In this document: piece by piece, positions 48,690 to 50,955 of the stretch | Layout of the letters: every line of letters starts with the position of its first letter | How positions within the stretch are numbered: the first letter of the stretch is position 1 | From: Synanceia verrucosa | Lineage: Eukaryota > Chordata > Actinopteri > Perciformes > Synanceiidae | Length of the DNA stretch: 64,000 nt | Assembly: GCA_029721515.1 (NCBI GenBank) | Contig: CM056559.1 | Coordinates: forward strand, 14,561,001 to 14,625,000 | Direction of reading: 5' to 3' | Made by a program: the position numbers and the translations under genes | Notes under the pieces: model-generated | What the model was told of the DNA's origin: nothing | The model's database searches: none | The model's input: only the letters and a program-made list of their open reading frames with translations

Positions 48690-50350
48690 TGTGTGAGCAC
48701 AACATTTGCACTTGCACATGCGAGTGGATTGGTTTTCTTAACTGCATGCGCTTGCCCTTGTACGTCTCTTTGGGTTGTGTATTTATTTTGTTGTGCCGTA
48801 ATCAAGTATACAGTACTTTTTGTGACACAACAGAAAAGTAGTTGCCTAAATGCATCGAACACAGTTCATTTTTCAAACACAAAAGCAGATTTTGGTGCAA
48901 GGCCCTTTTCCCATTTGAAAAAGGAATTTTACTTATGAGGCAATAGTTTATCATTCTTGCAGTACATAGGGAAGAGTGCTCTTTAATTAATGATGACATT
49001 TAAAATGCTCAAAACTACAGTAATACTACCATACGTTTGTTTTCAGGGTGTGGATCTGGCAGGTTTGGATTGAACTGTGGACAGTCATGCGACTGTGCTG
49101 CCGAGGCTCCATGTGACCCATTGACCGGACGGTGCCTCTGTCCCCCAGGAAGGACAGGACAGAGATGTGAAAGAGGTAGATGAACCACGCAGTTGTTGAT
49201 GCAACGAACATAAATAACTAATAATATAACTGATATAATAACTGATATCTATAAGAGTCAACCCATATTGTAGAGAAGCTGGGTCACCTTAAAAAGGACA
49301 GAATGTGAAATTGGGAGCATTTCTGTTGCCTTTGCATGAGGCTCACCATGGCGATGGTTCATAGCTGAGGTTGCTAACAACAAAAACACCGGCAATAGTG
49401 GTGACAGAGCACTCAAAGCACACCCGGGACCAATGAAAATCTAGCATTTCCCACGGCTCGATTGAGGTGTTTAAGGCAATGACGTACTACTTCTTGGATC
49501 AAGAAGTTTTCGTCACTACGCATATGTCAGGGTAAAGAGTGGTCTGATTGGTTGAAGCTTTGTCCAGCAGCACACAAAGGCATTTAATAGACGTGGGTTA
49601 AGCCCACCCTCTGAGAAGTCGGTTTACAATGCATCTTGGCCAGACTACGCTCGCAGAGCTTTGTAGTCGCGATAGCCAGGCTAAACTGATGACAGTCACA
49701 ACCATAGCAAGTCATGCACACTTTCCTTCTTTTCTGTCTCAGACTGTGGTGGAGACCGTTATGGCCCTGACTGTTCCCTGCCGTGCCAGTGTTCCCACAG
49801 GGCCCGCTGTGACGGCTCGAATGGGCGATGCCTGTGCCCGCTTACCTGGCTGGGCCCCACCTGTAGCCAAGGTAAACCTAAGAATCCTATTGCCACAGAC
49901 ACAACTTGGGTTGTCAAGCTAAAGCAAAACGGACACACGCACACACCGACACACACACACACGCAAGGTCACAGGCTGTAAAGCTGAACCAGCTTTCGTG
50001 AAATACTGTGTCATGAAGTGTGAGAGGCTGAGCCCCATCACTCTGTGTGTCACCCTGTCTCCCTCAATAGCTGCTCCTGTCTCCTGACAGTTATTTTAAT
50101 CTGTACCCAGCATGGAGCCTGACTCGAAGCTGTCTTCGTTTTACCTCCTCAAAGCCAAGCACTCAGGAGACTACGTACCAGTTACTTCTCCGCCAAAACC
50201 CCCAGAACATTTGCTTTTGATTTTCAAATAGTGCTGATGTCTTTTTGCTGTTTTTTCTCCCTCTTTTCAGAGCTGCTACACCAAACCCCGGGACCGTTGA
50301 ACTCTTACGTGTCCCAAAGAAAGAGAAGAGCAGGCAGTAAAACCACATAA
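13386..50350 (+). CDS. egfem1: MEGF6-family secreted multi-EGF protein, 33 coding exons (egfem1, or megf6); 5' end outside the window
   Basis: Joined exons encode about 1,430 residues up to the stop at 50348-50350. Order: eight EGF modules (six conserved Cys, several with a D-x-[DN]-E-C calcium-binding start), an acidic 79-residue linker, 23 laminin-type EGF modules of about 43 residues with eight Cys, and a 26-residue basic tail. No membrane segment is seen, so a secreted or matrix protein is likely. The 23 modules match human MEGF6 one to one in order and in length quirks as I recall that protein. Almost all exons are 1-1 phase and divisible by three, so modules could be skipped in frame. 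Signal peptide and EMI domain must lie upstream. Family membership is near certain. The paralogue is inferred: the convergent neighbour has a MECOM-type C-terminus, and mammalian EGFEM1 lies beside MECOM whereas MEGF6 is near PRDM16. Binding partner and molecular role are not well defined. Confidence 0.85.
14052..14405 (-). mobile_element. Tc1/mariner-like transposase fragment (N-terminal DNA-binding part)
   Basis: A - strand frame of 117 codons reads GMSARDVARAMNVHESPISR, then TSDRPRSGGPRV and TLSATVTAAETPGRHQPRVS, typical of Tc1-like helix-turn-helix domains. Only the N-terminal third remains; no DDE catalytic domain and no terminal inverted repeats were recognised. A dead fossil inside an intron. 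Confidence 0.8.
16665..16682 (+). repeat. C homopolymer followed by A run
   Basis: Eighteen C bases then nine A. Simple repeat, possibly with a length error from assembly. Confidence 0.85.
17184..17306 (+). CDS. egfem1: Exon: EGF module 2 (calcium-binding type)
   Basis: Acceptor GTTCAG, donor GTAAGT, 123 nt, phase 1-1. Begins DVNECEELNGGC, and CVDTLGSYHCEC carries the hydroxylation consensus. Six cysteines, a textbook EGF_CA module. Confidence 0.93.
17973..18009 (+). repeat. (AAAT)n microsatellite
   Basis: Tandem AAAT units with one interruption (ACTAAAT). Confidence 0.9.
18697..18822 (+). CDS. egfem1: Exon: EGF module 3 (non-calcium type)
   Basis: Acceptor TTTAAG, donor GTAAGT, 126 nt, phase 1-1. 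Reads AVNSCLVLNGGCEHKC with six cysteines. The acidic calcium-binding start is missing (AVNSC), so this module probably does not bind calcium. Confidence 0.9.
19294..19416 (+). CDS. egfem1: Exon: EGF module 4, followed by a GC splice donor
   Basis: Acceptor CATCAG, 123 nt, phase 1-1, starting IDPCEDRNGGCAQLC and ending GDGKNCE. The only boundary that keeps the sixth cysteine and the phase is AAG|GCAAGG, a GC donor at 19417-19418. The nearest GT (19411) would cut the cysteine off. Confidence 0.88.
19506..20082. mobile_element. Inverted-repeat element built of a 20-bp tandem unit
   Basis: Perfect 23-bp inverted ends: the left end at 19506-19528 contains GGCCCTGAAGTGCAAATC, and its exact reverse complement is at 20060-20082. 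The left arm repeats units like ACAAATCAGAAAACACAACG; the right arm repeats the complement (GTTGTGTTTTCTGATTTGC). The centre near 19680-19770 is not repetitive. Expected to fold into a long hairpin. The - strand reading frame across it is a product of the repeat. Lies in the intron after EGF module 4. Confidence 0.8.
20413..20443 (+). repeat. (TG)n microsatellite
   Basis: Uninterrupted TG dinucleotides in the intron before EGF module 5. Confidence 0.95.
20574..20696 (+). CDS. egfem1: Exon: EGF module 5 (calcium-binding type)
   Basis: Acceptor CTATAG, donor GTAAGT, 123 nt, phase 1-1. DIDECSSGLAKCSHGC, then CVNMLGSFSCVC with the hydroxylation consensus, then GADGKQC. Very close to the matching human MEGF6 module as I recall it. 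Confidence 0.93.
21313..21450 (+). CDS. egfem1: Exon: EGF module 6 with extended N-terminal spacer
   Basis: Acceptor CTCTAG, donor GTAAGA, 138 nt, phase 1-1. The longest EGF exon: IVMEIVNSCEKNNGGCSHHC adds a short spacer before the first cysteine. Human MEGF6 has the same spacer (RIEMEIVNSC in my memory), which supports family identity. Six cysteines. Confidence 0.92.
21538..21660 (+). CDS. egfem1: Exon: EGF module 7 (calcium-binding type, eight cysteines)
   Basis: Acceptor CCTCAG, donor GTAAGC, 123 nt, phase 1-1. DSDECNSRESCCRHFC and DGCGCD give two extra cysteines, a feature also present in human MEGF6. The preceding intron is only 87 bp, the shortest in the gene here. Confidence 0.92.
22058..22180 (+). 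CDS. egfem1: Exon: EGF module 8 (calcium-binding type)
   Basis: Acceptor TGTCAG, donor GTGAGT, 123 nt, phase 1-1. DIDECLAETSGCEHGC, then CVNTLGTYECFC (hydroxylation consensus), then LDQDQHSC. Last module of the EGF_CA block. Confidence 0.93.
22288..22524 (+). CDS. egfem1: Exon: acidic linker between the two EGF blocks
   Basis: Acceptor TTTTAG, donor GTACAG, 237 nt, phase 1-1, 79 codons with no cysteine. It opens with GRELEEEDDEEEKEDEQLEL, continues through LPDLLFRKAPQLLQ, and has a second acidic run DSDDGSDGDDSEKEME. Human MEGF6 has an acidic linker in the same place (DDDVGADEEEAE). Probably a flexible, low-complexity, solvent-exposed hinge. The boundaries fit phase and flanking exons well. 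Confidence 0.88.
22760..22888 (+). CDS. egfem1: Exon: laminin-type EGF module 1
   Basis: Acceptor TTGCAG, donor GTAAGT, 129 nt, phase 1-1. VCLDGLFGDDCSVSCEDC then CECSAGWTGIIC, eight cysteines. The VCLD start matches the first module after the linker in human MEGF6. Confidence 0.93.
23163..23519 (+). repeat. Teleost dispersed repeat, CCATCCATTTTCTACC family, copy A
   Basis: Starts ATCCATCCATCCATCCATTT, has GGTACACCCTGGACAAGTCG, ends GACACCACCGTGCCGCCC. A nearly full-length copy; the family is non-coding and abundant in fish genomes. Confidence 0.85.
23885..23960. repeat. GC-rich palindrome at the start of a small element
   Basis: Arms GCACGAAAAACCCGCG (23899-23914) and CGCGGGTTTTTCGTGC (23929-23944) are exact reverse complements with a 14-base loop. 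Outside them CTTTCAC and GTGAAAAG extend the stem. The flanking wording matches the element near 1955. Confidence 0.75.
24229..24264 (+). repeat. (CA)n microsatellite
   Basis: CA dinucleotides with one CAGA interruption. Confidence 0.9.
24413..24461 (+). repeat. (CA)n microsatellite
   Basis: About 24 perfect CA units. Confidence 0.95.
25546..25674 (+). CDS. egfem1: Exon: laminin-type EGF module 2
   Basis: Acceptor CTGCAG, 129 nt, phase 1-1; the donor GTTTGT is weak but is the only GT at the right place. CPQGTYGQACNSLCRCQNGG, then DPVTGKCLCHPGVQG, eight cysteines. Confidence 0.92.
26070..26198 (+). CDS. egfem1: Exon: laminin-type EGF module 3
   Basis: Acceptor TTACAG, donor GTGAGT, 129 nt. 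GCPRGYFGRYCKRKCNCPNN and HRLYGGCLCSPGLYGRFC, one of the most conserved modules against human MEGF6 (HRLYGACLCDPGLYGRFC in memory). The intron that follows holds the antisense EHD gene. Confidence 0.94.
26487..27038 (-). CDS. EHD gene exon 6: linker and EH domain, stop
   Basis: 552 nt, acceptor TTTTTCAG. EKLLGQDFSKFKVLKPSLMA, linker, then the EH domain from about KYDEIFFNLSPNGGKLSG to HLVPPSKRLSNEE and TAA (26489-26487). IWRLSDVDGDGMLDNEEF has all calcium-ligand positions. The NPF-peptide pocket Trp (IWRL) is present. Confidence 0.94.
   Translation of the reverse strand, partial: EKLLGQDFSKFKVLKPSLMASLDKLLTTDIANLVPLLQQRELSKKSLPGVLDAEFLGTFRPEHYKRHPFKEQKRDDESSQADFDEWAVEKYKPKYDEIFFNLSPNGGKLSGTKVKDWMTTTLLPNSVLAHIWRLSDVDGDGMLDNEEFALAVHLIEGKLEGQWLPRELPTHLVPPSKRLSNEE
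26487..28899 (-). CDS. EHD-family dynamin-like ATPase (EHD2-like), complete six-exon gene nested antisense in an intron
   Basis: Six exons give 541 codons plus stop, the usual EHD length of about 534-545. EHD proteins bind ATP, form rings on membranes and act in endosomal recycling or at caveolae. Visible in order: helical N-terminus, P-loop GQYSTGKT, switch EPTTDSF, DTPG and NKAD motifs, helical middle, and a C-terminal EH domain with IWRLSDVDGDGMLDNEEFAL, a complete EF-hand loop. LPVIFTKIQ, GDFPDCTKMQ and GGKLSGTK resemble EHD2 more than EHD1/3/4. The usual MFSW start is absent: the protein opens MSIRRLRSNPKTLGDVN, and a TGA lies in frame seven codons upstream of the ATG. The loop usually NPF is DPF. 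The gene keeps introns, so it is not a retrocopy. It lies between laminin-EGF modules 3 and 4 of the host on the opposite strand. Family call is secure; EHD2 co-orthologue versus separate lineage is open. Confidence 0.93.
27144..27308 (-). CDS. EHD gene exon 5: helical domain with membrane-contact region
   Basis: 165 nt, phase 0-0, acceptor TTCTAG, donor CAG|GTGGAA. AHAHIISYLKQEMPTIFCKE then SKKHNLIYQLPVIFTKIQQQ and GDFPDCTKMQ. The IF...KESKK patch corresponds to the EHD2 helix tip whose Phe and Lys residues contact membrane. Confidence 0.92.
27385..27797 (-). CDS. EHD gene exon 4: core of the ATPase domain
   Basis: 413 nt, acceptor CCCCAG, donor AGG|GTAAGA. YDFPAVLHWFAERVDRIILL, LRVVLNKADRVDSQQLMRVY (G4 motif NKAD), GSFWSEP, and LPRNAAVRRLNDLVKRARLV. 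Very close to vertebrate EHDs throughout. Confidence 0.94.
28211..28308 (-). CDS. EHD gene exon 3: DTPG motif
   Basis: 98 nt, acceptor TTTTTTGCAG, donor GAG|GTAAGT. FQCVQIPNQVLESVSIIDTP then GILTAAKRKLSRG. Carries the G3 motif DTPG and joins exon 2 and exon 4 in phase. Confidence 0.92.
28398..28574 (-). CDS. EHD gene exon 2: switch I and KPF loop
   Basis: 177 nt, acceptor TTCAG, donor AG|GTGACA. YLIEQDFPGSRVGPEPTTDS, then PGNALTVDPKKPFRNLDPFG. The KPF loop is kept, but Asp replaces Asn in the family's NPF motif. Confidence 0.92.
28679..28899 (-). CDS. EHD gene exon 1: start codon, N-terminal helix, P-loop
   Basis: 221 nt. ATG is at 28899-28897 in GTCGCCATGT, with TGA in frame 21 nt upstream, which fixes the start unless an unseen upstream exon splices in. 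Includes LLPIEKYYSFHQFHSPSYED, the FDNKPMVLVMGQYSTGKTTF P-loop block, and ends within Arg (AG|GTAAGA). Confidence 0.92.
28900..30314. other. Region upstream of the EHD gene, intron of the host gene
   Basis: About 1.4 kb between the EHD start (on the - strand) and host module 4. It must hold the EHD 5' UTR and promoter, but no TATA box or CpG cluster stands out. Confidence 0.4.
30315..30449 (+). CDS. egfem1: Exon: laminin-type EGF module 4
   Basis: Acceptor TCTCAG, donor GTATAA, 135 nt (two extra residues). CPKLTYGAGCSKECDCVQEH, STGCDPKTGSCFCKAAYHGP. The longer CVQEHSTGC loop matches the fourth human module. Confidence 0.92.
30928..31062 (+). CDS. egfem1: Exon: laminin-type EGF module 5
   Basis: Acceptor TATAG, donor GTGAGA, 135 nt. 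ECELGFFGAGCEQPCDCPGG, then TGECSQRCPAGLHGDKC. The ECSQRCPAG form, with extra residues between two cysteines, is specific to this module in MEGF6 too. Confidence 0.93.
31133..31187 (+). repeat. (TA)n microsatellite
   Basis: 55 bases of perfect TA, just after the donor of laminin-EGF module 5. Confidence 0.95.
31446..31790 (-). repeat. Teleost dispersed repeat, copy B (reverse)
   Basis: Begins GGTTAGCACTGTCGCCTCGC and ends GATAATGGATGGAT, the reverse of copy A; nearly full length. Confidence 0.85.
32812..32937 (+). CDS. egfem1: Exon: laminin-type EGF module 6
   Basis: Acceptor GCTAG, donor GTGAAT, 126 nt, one residue shorter than the standard module. CDCGGAPCDPVNGQCLCPAG parallels CSCGGAPC in the sixth human module. 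Confidence 0.92.
33250..33381 (+). CDS. egfem1: Exon: laminin-type EGF module 7
   Basis: Acceptor TCTCAG, donor GTGAGT, 132 nt. DCPDGFWGLKCHSPCPNC, NKQTGVCDCKPGFTGNLC. The CPNC start with Trp in GFWG matches the seventh module of the family. Confidence 0.92.
33610..33738 (+). CDS. egfem1: Exon: laminin-type EGF module 8
   Basis: Acceptor TACAG, donor GTAAGA, 129 nt. ECPPGFHGPGCLRRCSCHPN, with a possible N-glycosylation site (NAT) and TGYCVCPIGKTGPDC. Confidence 0.92.
33827..33958 (+). CDS. egfem1: Exon: laminin-type EGF module 9
   Basis: Acceptor CACAG, donor GTAAGT, 132 nt. CEAGYWGQECLSKCQCKEIS, then GCDPVSGQCTCEAGFTGDQC. The intron before it is only 88 bp. Confidence 0.93.
34285..34501 (-). 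repeat. SINE-like dispersed repeat with tRNA-type B-box wording
   Basis: CTCAAAGCGCTTTACACTAC, TCTTGCTCAAGGACACTTCA, then GGGATTCGAACC near the end and CACTGAGCCACAGCTGCCCC. On the - strand GGTTCGAATCC resembles a tRNA B box. Common fish repeat; exact family not named. Confidence 0.6.
34560..35730 (+). mobile_element. L2-like LINE reverse-transcriptase fossil, interrupted
   Basis: Broken + strand translation gives KNFEKLVRSEILEKA, DPMQFAYRQRSRR, a KCADDTVIVSLLQTSE block (remnant of the F/Y-ADD catalytic motif) and, after the inserted copy C, LYTRHIQRIAGSISKDNSF typical of the LINE C-terminus. Several stops and frameshifts, so not functional. The 5' end and the endonuclease are missing. Confidence 0.7.
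35220..35502 (+). repeat. Teleost dispersed repeat, copy C, inserted in the LINE fossil
   Basis: Starts CCATCCATCCATTTTCTACC and ends GAGGCGACAGTGCTAACC. LINE-derived wording continues on both sides, so this copy is younger than the LINE fragment. Confidence 0.8.
35907..36272 (+). repeat. Teleost dispersed repeat, copy D
   Basis: CCATCCATCCATTTTCTACC through CCACTTCACCACTGTGCTGC; full length. Confidence 0.85.
36555..36675 (-). repeat. Teleost dispersed repeat, copy E (reverse, partial)
   Basis: Only the CCATCCATTTTCTACC half of the family is present, in reverse. Confidence 0.8.
36837..36965 (+). CDS. egfem1: Exon: laminin-type EGF module 10
   Basis: Acceptor GTTAG, donor GTAACA, 129 nt. 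CVNGSYGQGCAQQCQCQNDA, NHVSGACTCSPGYTGTYC. The SGACTC string also occurs in the tenth human module. Possible N-glycosylation at NGS. Confidence 0.92.
36966..40294 (+). other. 3.3-kb intron
   Basis: Between modules 10 and 11; normal acceptor and donor. Several open frames here have no recognisable domain. No repeats of the named families. Confidence 0.65.
40295..40423 (+). CDS. egfem1: Exon: laminin-type EGF module 11
   Basis: Acceptor CACAG, donor GTAATG, 129 nt. VCPDGFYGLDCGQMCECRNG, HHITGACLCTAGWAGPHC, eight cysteines. Separated from module 10 by a 3.3-kb intron. Confidence 0.92.
41143..41271 (+). CDS. egfem1: Exon: laminin-type EGF module 12
   Basis: Acceptor GGTAG after a GT-rich tract, donor GTGAGT, 129 nt. 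ECPQGHFGEQCSQTCECQNG, DHVTGRCSCAAGWTGVSC. Confidence 0.92.
41341..41635 (+). repeat. Teleost dispersed repeat, copy F (5' truncated)
   Basis: Starts at GCTGGGGCCTATCCCAGCTG and runs to CACCACCATGCCGCCC. Lies only about 70 bp past the donor of module 12. Confidence 0.8.
41703..41979 (+). repeat. Teleost dispersed repeat, copy G
   Basis: CGTCCATCCATTTTCTACCG to CTGGTACCTTCTTGCTGTG, with a missing middle segment and a lost end. Close tandem with copy F. Confidence 0.8.
42328..42456 (+). CDS. egfem1: Exon: laminin-type EGF module 13
   Basis: Acceptor TTCAG after a TG-rich tract, donor GTGAGT, 129 nt. CPAGQYGENCSGQCLCQNGG, CEGMTGHCSCLPGWTGAAC. Possible N-glycosylation at NCS. Confidence 0.92.
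42569..42697 (+). CDS. egfem1: Exon: laminin-type EGF module 14
   Basis: Acceptor CCTAG, donor GTGACT, 129 nt, after a 112-bp intron. ECEEGRHGENCTQTCSCING, DTVTGRCVCQPGWMGEHC. Here the module has a full set of eight cysteines. Confidence 0.92.
42960..43094 (+). CDS. egfem1: Exon: laminin-type EGF module 15, with a disrupted 5' splice site
   Basis: Acceptor CTGAAG, then CSEGFFGEGCEKSCDCVHSS and HHVAGRCECEPGWRGARCDK. By homology the exon should end at 43088 (129 nt), but the next two bases are GA (AAAC|GAGAGT). One change of GT to GA explains this. Splicing at the GT of 43095-43096 would stay in phase 1 and add two codons, giving 135 nt, the end used here. Use of the GA site itself is the alternative. 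Confidence 0.8.
43095..44486 (+). other. 1.4-kb intron after the disrupted donor
   Basis: From the shifted GT at 43095 to the TTAG acceptor at 44486. Contains a C-rich stretch at 43530 and no further EGF exon. Module counting against MEGF6 also expects none here. Confidence 0.55.
44487..44618 (+). CDS. egfem1: Exon: laminin-type EGF module 16
   Basis: Acceptor CTTAG, donor GTAAGT, 132 nt. CPADMFGQNCSQLCHCSGAQ, then CHPVTGKCTCLLGYHGERC. The one-residue-longer loop and the GYHG motif match the sixteenth human module. Possible N-glycosylation at NCS. Confidence 0.92.
44831..44959 (+). CDS. egfem1: Exon: laminin-type EGF module 17
   Basis: Acceptor TCCAG, donor GTGAGT, 129 nt. CRTGTFGPNCKSRCSCINGG, DFRTGTCYCPPGFIGADC. 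Confidence 0.92.
45160..45288 (+). CDS. egfem1: Exon: laminin-type EGF module 18
   Basis: Acceptor ATGCAG, donor GTAACA, 129 nt. CPSGYYGKDCAKLCSCGEGG, HSATGKCICALGRMGQSC. The CSCGEG start parallels CGCGQG of the human module. Confidence 0.92.
45540..45690. repeat. AT-rich repeat with TTATAAG motifs
   Basis: Repeated CATTATAA, GTTATAAG and TTATAACA words in both orientations, a pattern seen in decayed small inverted-repeat elements. Boundaries approximate. Confidence 0.45.
46423..46551 (+). CDS. egfem1: Exon: laminin-type EGF module 19
   Basis: Acceptor TTTAG, donor GTACAA, 129 nt. ACPRGRYGLHCRNICSCKNG, CDPGDGSCKCGLGWTGPRC. CGLGWTG is shared with the nineteenth human module. Confidence 0.92.
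46815..46842 (+). repeat. (TG)n tract at a splice acceptor
   Basis: TG repeat followed by CGCGCACAG; ends nine bases before exon 46852, where a pyrimidine tract is expected. Confidence 0.9.
46852..46980 (+). CDS. egfem1: Exon: laminin-type EGF module 20, acceptor behind a TG repeat
   Basis: 129 nt, donor GTATGC. ACSQGKYGLDCAQDCLCLNN, DRFTGTCSCTAGYYGHAC. The acceptor reads TG repeat, then GCGCGCACAG, so the usual pyrimidine tract is replaced by about 28 bases of TG. Skipping this exon would keep the frame. Confidence 0.9.
47117..47245 (+). CDS. egfem1: Exon: laminin-type EGF module 21
   Basis: Acceptor CTTAG, donor GTGAGT, 129 nt. CPLGFFGMNCAHMCDCKVGH, DHVTGQCVCPPGYYGPQC. Confidence 0.92.
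47246..49046 (+). other. 1.8-kb intron
   Basis: Between modules 21 and 22. AT-rich, with a GGCAGGCAGACAGACAGGCT purine-rich stretch near 48.4 kb and a TG tract. No exon seen. Confidence 0.65.
48648..48688 (+). repeat. (TG)n microsatellite
   Basis: About 20 TG units; three overlapping open frames here are only its translations. Confidence 0.93.
49047..49175 (+). CDS. egfem1: Exon: laminin-type EGF module 22
   Basis: Acceptor TTTCAG, donor GTAGAT, 129 nt. CGSGRFGLNCGQSCDCAAEA, CDPLTGRCLCPPGRTGQRC. RCLCPPGR-type wording matches the penultimate human module. Confidence 0.92.
49380..49685. repeat. Probable small dispersed element before module 23
   Basis: Ends in TTTGTAGTCGCGATAGCCAG, wording that I associate with termini of a small fish element. 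GC-richer than the flanks. Boundaries are a guess. Confidence 0.3.
49743..49871 (+). CDS. egfem1: Exon: laminin-type EGF module 23 (last module)
   Basis: Acceptor TCTCAG, donor GTAAAC, 129 nt. DCGGDRYGPDCSLPCQCSHR, DGSNGRCLCPLTWLGPTC, eight cysteines. Confidence 0.91.
49929..49965 (+). repeat. Imperfect (CA)n tract
   Basis: CA dinucleotides with CG interruptions just after the last module exon. Confidence 0.85.
50271..50350 (+). CDS. egfem1: Terminal coding exon: short basic C-terminal tail and stop
   Basis: Acceptor after a strong pyrimidine tract (CTCTTTTCAG). In the phase set by module 23 it encodes ELLHQTPGPLNSYVSQRKRR followed by AGSKTT and TAA at 50348-50350. The tail is 26 residues with no cysteine or hydrophobic segment, so no membrane or GPI anchor is evident. 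RKRR near the end could bind heparan sulfate or be a furin-type site. Confidence 0.85.
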
Positions 50351-50955
50351 CCCAAGCAGAGGTGCAAACTCCTGACTTAGACGTTCAAACACAGGGCTTG
50401 GCTCTGTGAGGCATTACTCAGATCATATTGGTAAAGGTGATGTTAGTAATATTATGTTTTTGTGAAACTGTTACTCAGCTGTCAGAAACTGGCACTCCAT
50501 CACGGAGCCTGGAGCTCAAGGTAATCATCACCCAGTGGACCTGGCATGTGAGGGGCCCTCAAAGGACAATAAACCCTAAACATGCCCCAGACTGTCTAAG
50601 ATGTAAAGTCCAGGGTCACATAGGCTTCTTAGCAATACACAAGTCTACCTGCATCACATTTGGGACTGTTGCTGATGTGGAGTGGTTCATTTGCTTTCCA
50701 GATTTTCATTTAATAAGCTGTTAAGGTTTCTTTCTTAAGGGCCTTTGGACAGTATGACTGAATCTGATACTCTTTTCCTACCGGAGAACCTTTACAACCA
50801 CTATTTCATATGTATCCACAAAAACATGATGGTTAGCATAACAGAATGTCAAGCATATTTCTGGTGAACATTTAATGACACTTAAAATGATTTAGAAAGA
50901 TAGTGGTAACTTATTTAATTATTTTTAAAAATAAAAGATCCAAGAATACAGGGGC
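50351..50955 (+). other. egfem1: Probable 3' UTR of the MEGF6-family gene
   Basis: Non-coding sequence directly after the TAA. AATAAA signals on the + strand are at 50568-50573 and 50930-50935; either could set the transcript end. The extent is inferred, as no transcript evidence can be seen. Confidence 0.45.

Noticed and set aside
48505..48700. Cys-rich frame reading CPPACSQASQPQCERLNG, resembling an EGF exon
   Set aside because: Cysteine spacing does not fit an EGF module, no acceptor or donor in phase 1 is present, and module counting against MEGF6 leaves no gap here.
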